Shown here piece by piece: positions 12,931 through 23,732 of a stretch of DNA of 64,000 bases. Both the position numbers and the translations under genes were made by a program. Below the pieces are notes generated by a model, which saw only the letters and a program-made list of their open reading frames with translations, searched no databases and was not told the DNA's origin. Each line of letters opens with the position of its first letter. Within the stretch, counting starts at the first letter, position 1. Origin of the DNA: Zasmidium citrigriseum (Eukaryota; Ascomycota; Dothideomycetes; Mycosphaerellales; Mycosphaerellaceae); NCBI GenBank assembly GCA_002786025.1, contig NHNW01000010.1, forward strand, positions 1 to 64,000, given 5' to 3'.

Positions 12931-13219
12931 TAAAGAAGGAAGCGGGGAAAGTCATGTGGCCGGTTGGTAGATACGGCAAACCGTCATTCGCACCCCGCGT
13001 CGTGGAGCTGCCACTCGCTTGAGACCTGATGATGCTACATCCGCAAGGCTTCTGTGCGATCAGACGCAAACATTCACCGCCCTGAGACATGCTGAAGGCG
13101 CACCTGTGCTCGAACCTGGACATGCCGGAGGCTCCTGACTGATCACACCAAGCCATCTTTCAAGCTCCAACCAACATACAATCCGCTTCCCACCGATCCT
13201 CTACCGCAGCTTGCCCACC
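12931..13219. other. Boundary and promoter of the WD40 gene
   Basis: CA/TG-bearing sequence resumes here, directly beside the RIP block. The WD40 gene starts at 13,220, so its promoter has at most about 290 bp of normal DNA. No clear core promoter element was found. Confidence 0.5.
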
Positions 13220-16200
13220 ATGAAGTCCTCCTTCAATTCCAAGCTGCACAATCGCGAGCTTGAAGACGTGGCCGTTCGCTCCAAGACTTACCGCAACCTC
13301 TACTCGGACCGGCGCCTCATAGGCGACCTCGACATCGTCAACGAGCTCGATGGACACAGCGGCTGCGTGAACGCCCTCAGTTGGTCGAAGTCTGGCAATT
13401 TGCTGGCCTCTGGATCAGACGATCAGCACTTGAACATTCACACCTACCAACCCGATGCCTCGACCAGCCAATTTCAGCTTACGGCTACCGTGGCCACTGG
13501 GCACACTCAGAACATCTTCTCTGTGAAGTTCATGCCTCACAGCAGCGATCGAACCGTTGTGACCGCAGCTGGCGATGCCCAAGTACGGGTATTCGACGTG
13601 GAGTATGCAGGTCAGGCAACTTCTGCGTCAGCAGCGTCAACCTACGCGCAAGAGGGGAGAAGAAGGGGCCGAAACAACGTCTACAACAATGTCAGATACT
13701 TGAGCGACGGTGACACCAACGCACGGGTGTACAAGTCCCACGCAGATCGTGTGAAGCGAATCGTCACCGAATCGTCCCCATACCTCTTTCTGACTTGCAG
13801 TGAGGACGGTGAGGTAAGGCAATGGGATACTCGTCTACCGAGCTCGTCGTATCCAGAACCACGAGGGCATCGCGGGAGCTCCGACTCCTCTGTGCCTCCA
13901 CCCCTGATATCCTACAAGAGATACAATCTTGATCTCAACACCATCTCTTGTTCCGCTAATCAACCGCACTACATCGCTCTGGGCGGTGCTCACCTACATG
14001 CATTCCTGCATGATCGTCGGATGACAGGTCGAGACAGGTTGAAGGAGATGGGAAGACCTTTGTCGCCCGTCAACGGGCTATCAGCAGATGAGCAAGAACT
14101 CCTCAGTCAAGCTACGCAATGCGTGAAGAAGGTATGTTGATCGATCAGCTCTTGCGAACCCCCAAAGTCATGGGCTCCCATTCAACATTGTGGACGCTCG
14201 GGACGCTTTGATACACGTCCCTTCATTATATCTAACATTTTGCAGTTCGCTCCGCAAGGTCAGCAACGCATGAAACGAGCAGACAACGGTCACATCACGG
14301 CATGTAAGATTAGCGACGCCAGGCCCGACGAAATGGTAGTCAGCTGGAGTGGCGACCACATCTACAGCTTCGATCTCGTCCGTGACTCCACGCCAGATCC
14401 GGAGCATGAGGGCCTCGGACCTTTGCGAAATAGGAAAGCGAAGGAAAGCGGTGATAGGAAACGCAAGCGGAAAGCCAACGGAAGTGAGGCCTCCTTGGGC
14501 CAAGAAGGCCGGACTTCTTCGAGGCCACGTACGGAGAGTGCGTCACAGACCAGTCAAGATGCTGCTCTGAGGATCCGCTATCAAAATGGACAGAGCGAAG
14601 ACATTCCTCTTCCAAGGGCCCTGACCTCTGAACAACAGCTTGCGCAACAGTTCGCCAGAAATACAGTCAAACTACGCTCGGCGTTGTTTGGGCGAGACGG
14701 AAGCTCGGATTCGGCTGCTCAATTCACCAATGCTCTCAGCTATGCTGGTAGCACCTTGGCCGAGGTGGACGAGGCGATGCGCGAATGGGGATATCCTATG
14801 TCTCCGGAGCCTGAACAGGTGTACATACAGCAGACGTTACGACGACATCGGGAGCGAACACGCCGCTTCCTTCAAGCCTCTGGCACTCTAGCTCGAATTC
14901 TAGGTGGAAAGCTGCGAACAATATCTGGAACCAGCCCGATCATGGCCCACTTCAGTGCCATTGAGGCCCGGCGGAATGATCTGGAGCTACCTCGATCTGA
15001 GCAGTTCTGCTACGACTTCCTCAAAGCTGTTCTTTTGTGGCTTGACTCTGGAATTGGACGTCTGATTGAGGGATTCACTCGTCCAACCGACATGCCTTCA
15101 TCCTCAAAAGCCGCCAACAGACTTCCTATTCCCGAAGCTGACGCCACTCCTGAAGCCATTGACGAATACCTCATTCCCTATCTCCTCTCGTTGGCAAGTG
15201 ACGAGCCGGTCATTGACATCGAAGCCAGTGAGTTCTTGGTGGACGAGAACAGGCGCTTGTTTGGTTCGGAGAAGGCTGCCGTTGCGGCCTTCGCTGCTGC
15301 CGTTCGAATACCCTTCGAGGATCTGTCTTCGACTGCCGCGGTCTCGAACGGCGAGGGACTGGACAATATTCAGGCTCAAGATCGCCAAGCTGCCCATCGG
15401 TTCTGGGGTCGAAAGGTCGCACGAAGTGTACTCATGCGTGCGGCGGAGGGCATTAACTTCATCTACGTCGATCGTTGTTTCGGAGGCATTGGCAGGGTCG
15501 TACGAGAGGCCCACGAAGACAGCTTCCTTGACCTGCTCTCGGCTCAGCAGGGAGATGAGGGAGAAGAACTGCGCCAAGTGGAACTCATCGGCTCCAATGG
15601 CGATGTTGTTGAGGGCTTCAATGCTGAAGATCTTGGAGCGCTCTCGCGAGAAGCGAGAAACGAAAGTGTTGAAGACGACGAAATGATGGCTGACCGCGAA
15701 GAAGCTGAGCATCTCCTACAAGAAGATTCTCGAGAAGCAACAGTCGAGGCAGACGAAGAAGACGACGACGACGATGAAGCAGATGATGATCACGACGGTG
15801 ATGATGACGAAGATCTCAGCGATTCTAGCTCCGAGGCGGATGAAGAGGATGGAGTGCCTAATATTGGAATACCACGATACATCTACCGTCCGGCATTCGA
15901 GCGACGAAGATTACGACCGAAGGTGGAAGCAGATATACCTTGCTCAGGACCCACGCGACAGTACCGAGGCCACTGCAATGTAAGGACTGTCAAAGACGTC
16001 AACTTCTTCGGCCCTGACGACGAATATGTTGTGTCCGGGTCCGACGACGGCAACTTCTTCATCTGGGATCGAAAGTCTTCCGAATTGATCAATGTTCTGG
16101 AAGGTGATGGTGAGGTCGTGAATGTCATAACAGGCCATCCATACGAGACCATGCTTGCTGTCAGCGGCATCGATCACACGATAAAGATCTTTTCGCCAGA

Positions 16201-16626
16201 CGCTCGAGCTCGCGAGGCCGCTCGTCTTGGGCGAGGTATCTCAGCTCACGATCCGTCCACTTTCAGTTCAATTGCTTGGCCAATGCGGGCGAGGCGGCGA
16301 CGAGGCACTAGAGATGCAAATGGGGAGAGTACCACCACATCCGAGCCTGCTTTTCCCGAGCCAACAGCAGAGGAACAGGCAGCTGCCGATCTGGACGAGG
16401 ACTTCGTTGCACCTAATGGACTCAGCAGCAGAAAGCGAATGCATGATTCGTACCGAATCATTCAGAACAACAACATGGAGCGTGAGGGTGGAAATCAGGA
16501 GGCAGTCATCACAGTAAGTATCGTTCCTCCTTGGTTGTTGGTCTACCCACTGACTTGTTCCAACAGCTTCCGCACGCCCAACTGCTGCAGCTATTATTCG
16601 GCCAGCTTGGAAACGTCGGCTTCTGA
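13220..16626 (+). CDS. WD40 repeat protein of the DCAF6/DCAF8 (Iqw1) type
   Basis: Predicted exons are 13,220-14,131, 14,246-16,513 and 16,567-16,626 (1,079 residues), all joined in phase 0. The start is the ATG at 13,220 in a CACCATG context. N-terminal WD repeats include LDGHSGCVNALSWSKSGNLLASGSDD and a GHTQNIFSVKF repeat. A long acidic, helical middle with an Asp/Glu run (around 15,750-15,860) is followed by more WD repeats (YRGHCNVRTVKDVNFFGPDDEYVVSGSDDG, shown here only as landmarks near 15,960-16,060). This split-propeller layout is typical of DDB1-CUL4 associated factors 6 and 8, which act as substrate receptors for CUL4 ubiquitin ligases. The substrate cannot be inferred. The last exon adds only 19 residues and is the least certain part. 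It ends convergently with the next gene. Confidence 0.8.
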
Positions 16627-16828
16627 GATCGTGAGCGAGAGTTCGAATGACTCACGGGGGGCATTCAGATACAGCTTAAGAAGGCTAAGATTGAGAGACC
16701 ATTGGAGAATGACTATACCCCTGTTCCCCACTTCATTCAATTGCATGCAATTCGTGATAGTCCTAGCGACGATACTTCTAGGCCTCAACGCCCTTCTCTA
16801 GTCGACTGTTTGGCATTCCTCGTCTCTT

Positions 16829-18856
16829 CTATTGCGTCTGGAAGTCTGTGTTCATGCACTGTTCCAAGAAAGCCCACTCCTGCGTTTCGAAAACGTTGGC
16901 AAAGGGATCGCTCCAGCCCTGCAGCACATCAAAGTCCCCGTTCTGTTGCCACACGTCGTACATGGCCGAATCTGACACTTGAGATATATCCATTGGACCA
17001 CTCGATGAAGCTGTAACCGCCACAGCATTGGGCGCCCTCTGCAATGTCGCCTCCTGTGCCAACAATGCCTGCAACATCCGTGCACTCCTTCGTCCCGCAA
17101 TACTTTCATCGACCTTCTCAAGACAAATCTCATTCGCCGATCGCAGGAGATGCAAGATATTATCATACTGCTCTTGAGTGAAGCCCGGAATCCACGATCT
17201 TCTCAGTTGACAGAGAACAAGAGACAGCGTCATAACTCCCAGCAGCCAATCTGTCCATGTGATACTACCCAGAAGCCAGCGATCTTCGAAGAACTGTCCA
17301 CCGGGTTTAAACTCGGGGTACATGTCCAGAAAGGCTTTCACGATCTGTGTTGAGGCATCGTAGCAAATGCGGATGGAATCTTGTCGGCCGGAAAGGACGT
17401 GTTTCCGATGGAGGACACAGAGGCATTTCTGGTACATCAACTCAACGCATTTGCGCGTGACGACGAGGTAGGCGGGGTCAGTGATCGAAGAGGAGACATT
17501 GCGGTAGTGGAGTACTGCTGGGATGGATTCGTACGTGTTTACGAGTTCCTGGTGCAGTGCGAGGAGATCGGTCTCTGGTTTGACATCGCCGACTGAAAGG
17601 GAGTGCTTGAGGATCTTGTCGAAGACTTTCATCATCATGTGCTTGGCGGTGTAGAAGGTGACTCGTGTGGGTTCTGTATCTGGTCTGGGTGGAGGGAGTA
17701 CAGCGGTGTCTTCGTCGAAATCAGTGTCTAGGAGGTTTGATGGGGGCTTCGTATCCCAGCTGCCGAATTGGACGGTATTGGGTAGGCCGAGCTGGAACAT
17801 TATCAACAGGTCGAGTTGCATGGCGAAAGACCATGTCCGTCGTCGCATCTCTCCTTCGAACGGGGTGTATTGCTTGAAGTTCACCGGCTCACGATGGTAG
17901 CCCATGGAGTATGCCAACTGGATCAATGTGCCAAAGAGCAGTCCTAGCGCTGGCGACGGATCAAGTGTCTCGATAATCTTAGCTTGTACGTAGACCGCGA
18001 GAGATTCCACGGCGAAGCGTTGAGGCCGGTGATATCTCCCCAAAGCAAGACAATGCGCCGCAGCGAGAGAGAAGTTGGGCTTCTGAGCAGGAGAGTCTCC
18101 ATTCGTCTGCGCGGTCCATGATCCTCGTCCGATACTGTTCGAGAGGTGCAGCATGGAAAATAGAATCGAGATCCACAGAGGCGAAGTCCCTGCTTGGTTC
18201 GTCCAGAACTCCTCGTATTGGCGCATGAACTGTTGCGTGTGAATACACGCGGCGGAAATCGCTTGAGCTCGGAAGTATGCTGCGAGTCGACGATCGACCT
18301 CTAGCCTCGGTGGTAGATTGTTCGCGAGGACGGTGGTAAGAGGGAGTCGTGGCGTAGAACCGAACAGTACGTCCGTCTCGTCCGAGATGGAATCTTTGCT
18401 TGAGGGTGGCGAGTTGGCGGATCCTGGCTCGTCCTCGTTCAGAAGCTGTCTCAGCTCTTCGATCCCGTCCAGCATAGCAGAGAAATGAGTGTCTCCAGCG
18501 TACAAGTGTGAGTCTGCGTTGGTGCCATGGCCGTGGCCGTTGCTATGTCCGTTGCCATTGCTAGTATCGCTAGGATGGCTTCCAGGTGCCTCGGATCGGG
18601 ACGCATACTCTTCTACAAGCTGTTCGAGATGTTGGAGTCTTGCCTCAGCCTTTGATGCGCGAGTCGAATCCGTGGAGTCTTTCTTTCCGCCCTTGACGTA
18701 TGAGCATGCAGCCGCATCATTTCTCTTGAGGCAGGATCCGCAGGGGAGTTCTTTGTCGCATTTCAACTTCCTCTGCCGGCACTGCACACAGGTGAGCGTT
18801 TCTCGATTCCGTGTTATGGGCTTCTTCCGGATGTTGGTTGCCATGATTCCGTTCAA
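16829..18856 (-). CDS. Zn2Cys6 fungal transcription factor
   Basis: Intronless, 675 residues. The binuclear zinc cluster is complete: cysteines at 23, 26, 33, 39, 42 and 51, spaced C-x2-C-x6-C-x5-C-x2-C-x8-C, in a basic RQRKLKC context. A short coiled-coil-like linker (about 65-85) follows, with an Asn/Gly/His-rich low-complexity stretch. The remainder fits the fungal-specific transcription factor domain (Fungal_trans), including the segment YSMGYHREP and the MRRRTWSFAMQLDLL helix typical of that family. It should bind CGG-type half sites in the nucleus. Target genes are unknown; no biosynthetic cluster is next to it. An in-frame Met at residue 5 is an alternative start. Confidence 0.88.
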   Translation of the reverse strand: MNGIMATNIRKKPITRNRETLTCVQCRQRKLKCDKELPCGSCLKRNDAAACSYVKGGKKDSTDSTRASKAEARLQHLEQLVEEYASRSEAPGSHPSDTSNGNGHSNGHGHGTNADSHLYAGDTHFSAMLDGIEELRQLLNEDEPGSANSPPSSKDSISDETDVLFGSTPRLPLTTVLANNLPPRLEVDRRLAAYFRAQAISAACIHTQQFMRQYEEFWTNQAGTSPLWISILFSMLHLSNSIGRGSWTAQTNGDSPAQKPNFSLAAAHCLALGRYHRPQRFAVESLAVYVQAKIIETLDPSPALGLLFGTLIQLAYSMGYHREPVNFKQYTPFEGEMRRRTWSFAMQLDLLIMFQLGLPNTVQFGSWDTKPPSNLLDTDFDEDTAVLPPPRPDTEPTRVTFYTAKHMMMKVFDKILKHSLSVGDVKPETDLLALHQELVNTYESIPAVLHYRNVSSSITDPAYLVVTRKCVELMYQKCLCVLHRKHVLSGRQDSIRICYDASTQIVKAFLDMYPEFKPGGQFFEDRWLLGSITWTDWLLGVMTLSLVLCQLRRSWIPGFTQEQYDNILHLLRSANEICLEKVDESIAGRRSARMLQALLAQEATLQRAPNAVAVTASSSGPMDISQVSDSAMYDVWQQNGDFDVLQGWSDPFANVFETQEWAFLEQCMNTDFQTQ

Positions 18857-19171
18857 GTAGATGTGTTGTATCTTGGTAATCAGAAGAAGAAGAAAGGATG
18901 GCTGGAGTGAGGTCGAGTAGACATCCCGATGACAATGTGGAGACGGCGCTAGCCAATCCCATCATTCCTTCCAGCCATGCACTGAATGGGATCAAAGACA
19001 TGTCGCCGCTGTTTTCAAGAGGACTGGTCCTCAAGTAATGGCCGTAGTGAAATCTCATTCTTACCTTTCTGCAGCACACGCAAGAGGCTTTTACACAAAC
19101 GCTCCCGCGTCGTAGATCGAATCTCTATATCCTAATCGTATCAAACAAGACGGTGGTTCAGTGCTCCCACT
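18857..19171. other. Intergenic: upstream of the Zn2Cys6 gene
   Basis: About 315 bp between the start of the Zn2Cys6 gene and the stop of the sorting receptor gene, both on the minus strand. Nothing further recognised. Confidence 0.4.
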
Positions 19172-20362
19172 CTAGTCTTCCCACTCCTCGTTCAATTCGT
19201 CAATGAGTCTATTCTCGGCGTCGCTGCTGTCGCCTCGCGCTCTTCGACCCCCTAGTCCGCCGATGCCACCATTGACACGGCTGTAGCCTCTTCTTGAAGG
19301 CATGAAACGGGCGCAAGAAGATGTCATGATAATGAACAGGTCCTTCGCGGCGTTAGCATGTTCAGAAAGGTCTTTCCCGACGGCTACTCACCCTGAAGAA
19401 GCCAAATATACTGGCCCAGAGGTTGTAGTTGGGCACCTGCTGCCATCCTCTTTGCTGCAGGACCGCCCGATTGTACACGCAACCTCCGACAAGGTACACA
19501 ATGATAGCAATCATGACTATGACGCCAAAGACGCCACCTGGATTTAGTGAGCCTCCACTGCTGGTATTTGCAGTTGCGCAGGCAGCATTTGAACGCCCTT
19601 CGAAAAAGTACGAGCATTCGTCTTGCGTTCCAACAAAGCTGAGCGCGAGTTGAGGGGCCAGCGGGTCCTTCTCACACAGCATGCTGATAATTATGCTCTT
19701 TCTTCTCTCGGTGGAAGATGGCTTTTTCTTCGAGCCTTTCTTGTCATCATCGTCGTCATCATCGTCGTCGTCCTTGTCTTTCCCCTTGCCCTTCTTCTTG
19801 TCCCCGTCATCCACTATTTCGCGCGCGAAGAGGTCATCCACCGAGTGTGCACTCTTGCTGCCGACTGAGTCGCATGGCGAGCCATCTGTATAGTTCAATA
19901 CCAGTTTCCGTCCGCGCATTGTCAGGTTTGCGTTCTGTTGCCTATTCAACGTCAGCCCATTGACGCGATTGACAACTTCAAAAGTCAAGCTCACCCTAGA
20001 GAGTATATCTTTCCATCATGCTTGTAGTATGCCGAAACATTCCTCCAGTTGGCCTTGTCCACTCCCACCACATCTTCAATAGGCTCTATCACGGGCCCGC
20101 AGACGTTTATGGTAAAGTTATACCCGAGATCGTAACCTGTCGCATTCCAACTATGCTCTCGGGGATGCTTTGATTTGCTCTGCTTTGGGTCGGGGATCTC
20201 CAGGGAGGTGAGGTCGAAAAAGCTGCCAGATGAGGGCGAGGTAATGGTACACGGCTTGTGTTCGACTTCCTTGGTCTCCTTCTTGCCTGACGCGGCCAAT
20301 GCAGGCGAGGACAGCGACAGATACACGGCCAGGGAGTGGTATAGGAGTCGCATGCTGGGCAT
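19172..20362 (-). CDS. MRH-domain sorting receptor (Mrl1 / Atg27-like)
   Basis: Exons on the minus strand are 20,362-19,995, 19,941-19,392 and 19,342-19,172 (362 residues); introns are 53 and 49 bp with good donors. A signal peptide (about residues 1-23) precedes a lumenal cysteine-containing region with the pattern of mannose-6-phosphate receptor homology domains (YNFTINVCG, then CSYFFEGRSNAAC). A single membrane segment (GVFGVIVMIAIIVYLVGG) follows. The cytoplasmic tail holds PNYNLW and ends in an acidic cluster, DELNEEWED, as expected for Golgi-endosome-vacuole cargo receptors. The third exon was found by hand and supplies the acidic tail. A Lys-rich stretch with about ten consecutive Asp lies in the lumenal part (near 19,745-19,800). 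Mrl1 sorts vacuolar hydrolases in yeast; Atg27 serves Atg9 traffic. I favour Mrl1-like from the length and tail. Confidence 0.75.
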
Positions 20363-20836
20363 AAGTGTGCGCTGTAGGGCTGCGCGGGCGTTATGATGTT
20401 GTCGGCGAAGAGAGCGACTTCTCGCGGTGGTCCATGGAGGCTGATGTGTTCTTTGAGAGCTGGAGCCAGTCCCTTTCGTCGAAGTTCCCGACCTGCGGCT
20501 GCCTCGGAGGGATTGATCGCCGCGCTAGCCTTCCACCGCGGAAGCTAAAGTTAGAGACATCTGCCAGCCATCTCCTTTCAATTACAACATCACCTCTACT
20601 ACTTATCAAGACACGAAGATGTTAGTACGGGCATTGGAGGCTTTTCCTGGCGGAAACATAGGACTCGCATTTGTCTATTGACCCAGTCTACAGGGACCGT
20701 TCCTCACCGCTGCTCATTGAGTGGGTCCAACGATGCAAGCCGAGAAAGTGGAAAGTGCCAGGCTCATGGCGAATGCAATAAGAGCTTGAAGTACTGCAAT
20801 GGCGTGGAGATCGCATGAAACAATCGTGACGGCCAC
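20363..20836. other. Intergenic: upstream of the sorting receptor gene
   Basis: About 470 bp between two minus-strand genes. If the GTGAGT at the end of the next gene is used as a donor, part of this stretch (from about 20,788 downwards) would be coding. Otherwise nothing recognised. Confidence 0.35.
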
Positions 20837-21748
20837 TCACGCTGGATCATGCTCCCCCGACTTGCCGTCACCCATCCTTAGCTCTGCCAGCATCTCGTTG
20901 ACGCTCTTCTTGGCCGCCTTGGGGCTCTCTGGACTCAGATCTGGAATTCGTTCGACTTTCGGCGTTCCCAACTCCTTCTCAGCAACCTCATCCTTCTTGA
21001 GCTTCAGGACGGCCCATCGAAAGCTGAGGCTTCGCTTCCACTGTTCCTCGCCTCGCTGCTCTTGCTTGACATTGCCAAATTTGTCGACCTTACTCCACTT
21101 CTGCTCCAGCATCTTGATGAGCTCTTCGCTCTTGGGCTCGAGGAATGCTAGTCGATCGATCTGGTACCAGTTGTAGAATTTGAAGGAACGGCCTTGCTGA
21201 CTTCCACGAATCTGCTTGAAAACAGCGATTGGGTTCTGCTGAGGCCTAGGCCTCGGCCTTGTGCTGTCTGCCTCTTTGGCTGGAGTTTCTCCTGAAGACG
21301 ATTGCACTCCCTGCGACTCATCGCTACCATCGGCAGCGGCGACAGGCTCGATCGGCTCGGAGTCGGTGCCGACCGTAGACGACACAACCTCTGGCTTGCT
21401 GTCTGCTTTCGCTGCAGATGGAGCTTCGCTTTCATCATCTGCCAACTCCTCGGGAAGCAGATGTAGACTGGACTTGCTGAAGATGATGTTGTCGGAATCC
21501 CAGCGAGGATTGGCTCCACGAAAGAGAATGACGTACGACAGCTTTCCTGGAGTGGCCGCCGAATCATGCAGCGTCCTGCCCTCTCCCGTCTCAGAGAATC
21601 GTGGAAGCTCGTCGGTGGGAGGCCAGAAATATTCTCGAATGTCTTCAAGGGACAGCAAATCCTGGCTCCTGTCCGAGGATGGTGGCTTCTCGTTTTCAGT
21701 GTTTTCAGGCTGATTACGCCTGCCCGGCGGAACGTAGCGGCCGCTCAT
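20837..21748 (-). CDS. Unrecognised protein, probably conserved in fungi
   Basis: 303 residues from an ATG at 21,748. The N-terminus is basic and Gly/Pro-rich (SGRYVPPGRR), followed by a compact region with WPPTDELPRF and LSYVILFRGANPRWDSDNI. A low-complexity Ser/Glu/Ala linker spans about 115-180. A second compact, Trp- and Lys-rich region (FKFYNWYQIDRLAFLEPKS to SLSFRWAVLKLKK) spans about 190-265. I know no function for this layout. The TGA stop sits inside a perfect donor, GC|GTGAGT, so an intron (possible acceptor at TTGCAG near 20,789) might replace the last residue with about 35 others. The shorter form is the simpler reading. It is divergent from the flavoenzyme gene. Confidence 0.65.
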   Translation of the reverse strand: MSGRYVPPGRRNQPENTENEKPPSSDRSQDLLSLEDIREYFWPPTDELPRFSETGEGRTLHDSAATPGKLSYVILFRGANPRWDSDNIIFSKSSLHLLPEELADDESEAPSAAKADSKPEVVSSTVGTDSEPIEPVAAADGSDESQGVQSSSGETPAKEADSTRPRPRPQQNPIAVFKQIRGSQQGRSFKFYNWYQIDRLAFLEPKSEELIKMLEQKWSKVDKFGNVKQEQRGEEQWKRSLSFRWAVLKLKKDEVAEKELGTPKVERIPDLSPESPKAAKKSVNEMLAELRMGDGKSGEHDPA

Positions 21749-22155
21749 GGTGTTTTCATTGCACGAACGTTTGTTTGTCGTGTGAGTCCCACGTCAAGAG
21801 GGAGCTCATGCAGGTCGTCGCGCTAAGACCGCGAACCCATGTGCGTTGCCAAAAGGCTGCGAATGACAAAATTGTTGTCCGAAAACATTCACCTCATTCC
21901 CAGCATTCAGATTCAAAAAATTGGCTGCTTCACTGACCTGGTTGCAGGCTTTGCGACGCTTTCGTGGAAAATGAACTCTGAGAATGCAGAAAACGGCATC
22001 ACCTCTATATCAGCTTCAACGGCCTATCATGTCCAAGATAGGGCGAATGGTACGTCTGCAGCTTCAGAGCTCGCCACTCTTGTACAATCCTCGTCCTTTC
22101 CTCTTCTACAGCTTTTCAAGCATCTCACCATCTTCTTGTCACAGCTTACCGCAGC
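21749..22155. promoter_or_regulatory. Shared promoter region of two divergent genes
   Basis: About 400 bp between the unrecognised minus-strand gene and the plus-strand flavoenzyme gene. A pyrimidine-rich stretch (22,085-22,150) runs up to the flavoenzyme start, as is usual in fungal core promoters. No specific operator recognised. Confidence 0.4.
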
Positions 22156-23469
22156 ATGGCAATGCAAGAGGAGGAATCATCCACGCTCATTATTGGCGCC
22201 GGCGTTTTTGGGGCTTCGACTGCCTATCATCTCTCGCTACAATACAAAAATGCCTCCCGGATCACAGTACTAGATCGAGCCCCTGCTCCACCATCTCCTG
22301 CAGCAAGTACAGATATCAACAAGATCATTCGAGCGGACTACTCGAGCGCCTTTTACACAGAGCTTGCCTATGAAGCCATGGATGCATGGTCGAACTGGCC
22401 AGAGCTGAGAGATTTCTACCATCGGACAGGCTGGATCATGCTTGATAAAGAAGATAGTGATCTTTCTGATCGCATTCGCAAGATCTTCAAAGAACGAGGG
22501 CATGATCCCACGAAGGATGTTGCTTTGGCGGAGTTGGATGACCATTGGAAGGGCATCATGAAGGGAACGAATGTGAAAGGGTTCAAGGCCGCGTACTGGA
22601 ATCCTGAGGCTGGATGGTGCGATGCTGCTGCGGCGACCGCAAGTATCATGAATGCTGCAATTGATCGCGGCGTGAAATATGTCGTCGGTGGTTTCGAGAG
22701 CCTTTTGCTGGAGTCTGGTAGCGTTTCCGGTGTTCGGACGACCTCTGGGCAAGAGATCAGAGCCGATAGGATTGTTCTGGCTACCGGTGCATGGACCAGC
22801 AGCATTTTGTCCCCGGTCGAGGATAGTTTGAACATTCCCAGCGCCGACAGAATCGAGAAGCAGCTCACCGCAGCAGCGGTTGGCGTCGTCCACTACAAAA
22901 TGTCCGAGACTGAAATGGACTCGCTATCGGAGATGCCGGTCGTCGTCTACGGCGAACATGGAGAAGTCATACCTCCACCAAAAGAGAATCGACTGCTGAA
23001 GTACACAAACGCCAAAACTTTCACAAATACCATCACGACCTCGTCAGGACACAAGCTCTCTATGCCTCCGGAGCGAGACCAGCACATCGTACCGGAGGCG
23101 CTGAAGCAGGAGACAGAAGCTGTCATGAGTTCGCAGGTGATGCCTACTTTCGCTGAAGGCAAGAGGGCTGACTACTGGAGGCTCTGTTGGGATGCTCGAA
23201 CGCCTACGCAAGACTGGCTTTTGACCAAGCATCCGCACAAGGCTCTCAGCAACTTGTACATTGCCAGTGGTGGCAGCTTTCATGGCTATAAGTTTTTGCC
23301 CATCATAGGGAAGTATATGGTCAATGTTCTCAGCGGCAATGGGAATGGACCAGAGAAGGACAAGGCTTGGGGTTGGAAAGCTGCCGGGGATCAATGGGCG
23401 GGAGCACATCCCAAGACGGCACCGCAGAGAGAGTTACGCGACCTCGAGGACATCTTGGCGAAGATCTGA
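22156..23469 (+). CDS. FAD-dependent amine oxidase (fructosyl-amine / sarcosine oxidase family)
   Basis: Intronless, 437 residues, the usual length for fungal amadoriases. The N-terminal dinucleotide fold is clear (IIGAGVFGASTAYHL, GxGxxG). DINKIIRADY follows, a segment shared by sarcosine oxidase and fructosyl amino acid oxidases. Cys344, in YWRLCWDARTP, aligns by context with the cysteine that holds FAD covalently in this family. The GGSFHGYKFLPIIGKY segment is the C-terminal flavin-binding motif. The reaction would be oxidative deamination of a secondary amine (an Amadori product, sarcosine or similar) with release of peroxide. The C-terminus, LAKI, is not a good peroxisomal PTS1, which differs from many family members. 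The exact substrate is not readable. A Met at residue 3 is an alternative start. Confidence 0.82.
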   Translation: MAMQEEESSTLIIGAGVFGASTAYHLSLQYKNASRITVLDRAPAPPSPAASTDINKIIRADYSSAFYTELAYEAMDAWSNWPELRDFYHRTGWIMLDKEDSDLSDRIRKIFKERGHDPTKDVALAELDDHWKGIMKGTNVKGFKAAYWNPEAGWCDAAAATASIMNAAIDRGVKYVVGGFESLLLESGSVSGVRTTSGQEIRADRIVLATGAWTSSILSPVEDSLNIPSADRIEKQLTAAAVGVVHYKMSETEMDSLSEMPVVVYGEHGEVIPPPKENRLLKYTNAKTFTNTITTSSGHKLSMPPERDQHIVPEALKQETEAVMSSQVMPTFAEGKRADYWRLCWDARTPTQDWLLTKHPHKALSNLYIASGGSFHGYKFLPIIGKYMVNVLSGNGNGPEKDKAWGWKAAGDQWAGAHPKTAPQRELRDLEDILAKI

Positions 23470-23732
23470 GAATGAGAACAAACAAGGAGTGAAGGGAGAT
23501 ATGTCAAGCACAACGTGTCCAAGGGAGGAGCTCTGCATTGTCAAAATATCCAGTGGCAATAGAGCCCGAAGTGCTGGTGGCTCAGGCATTTTATATGCCT
23601 GTCTGGATGTTTAAACGCTAGCGTACCTGACGCTTATGATCGCCTCGAAGATGACGATGACGCTGACGTGCTCTTGGTCCCAATGCTGCTGCTGGTGGTA
23701 GACCTTACGGAGAGCCATGGGATGAGAACCTC

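Noticed and set aside
12680..13156. Minus-strand open frame of 158 codons
   Set aside because: It crosses from RIP-ruined to normal DNA, is not protein-like, and overlaps the WD40 gene promoter.
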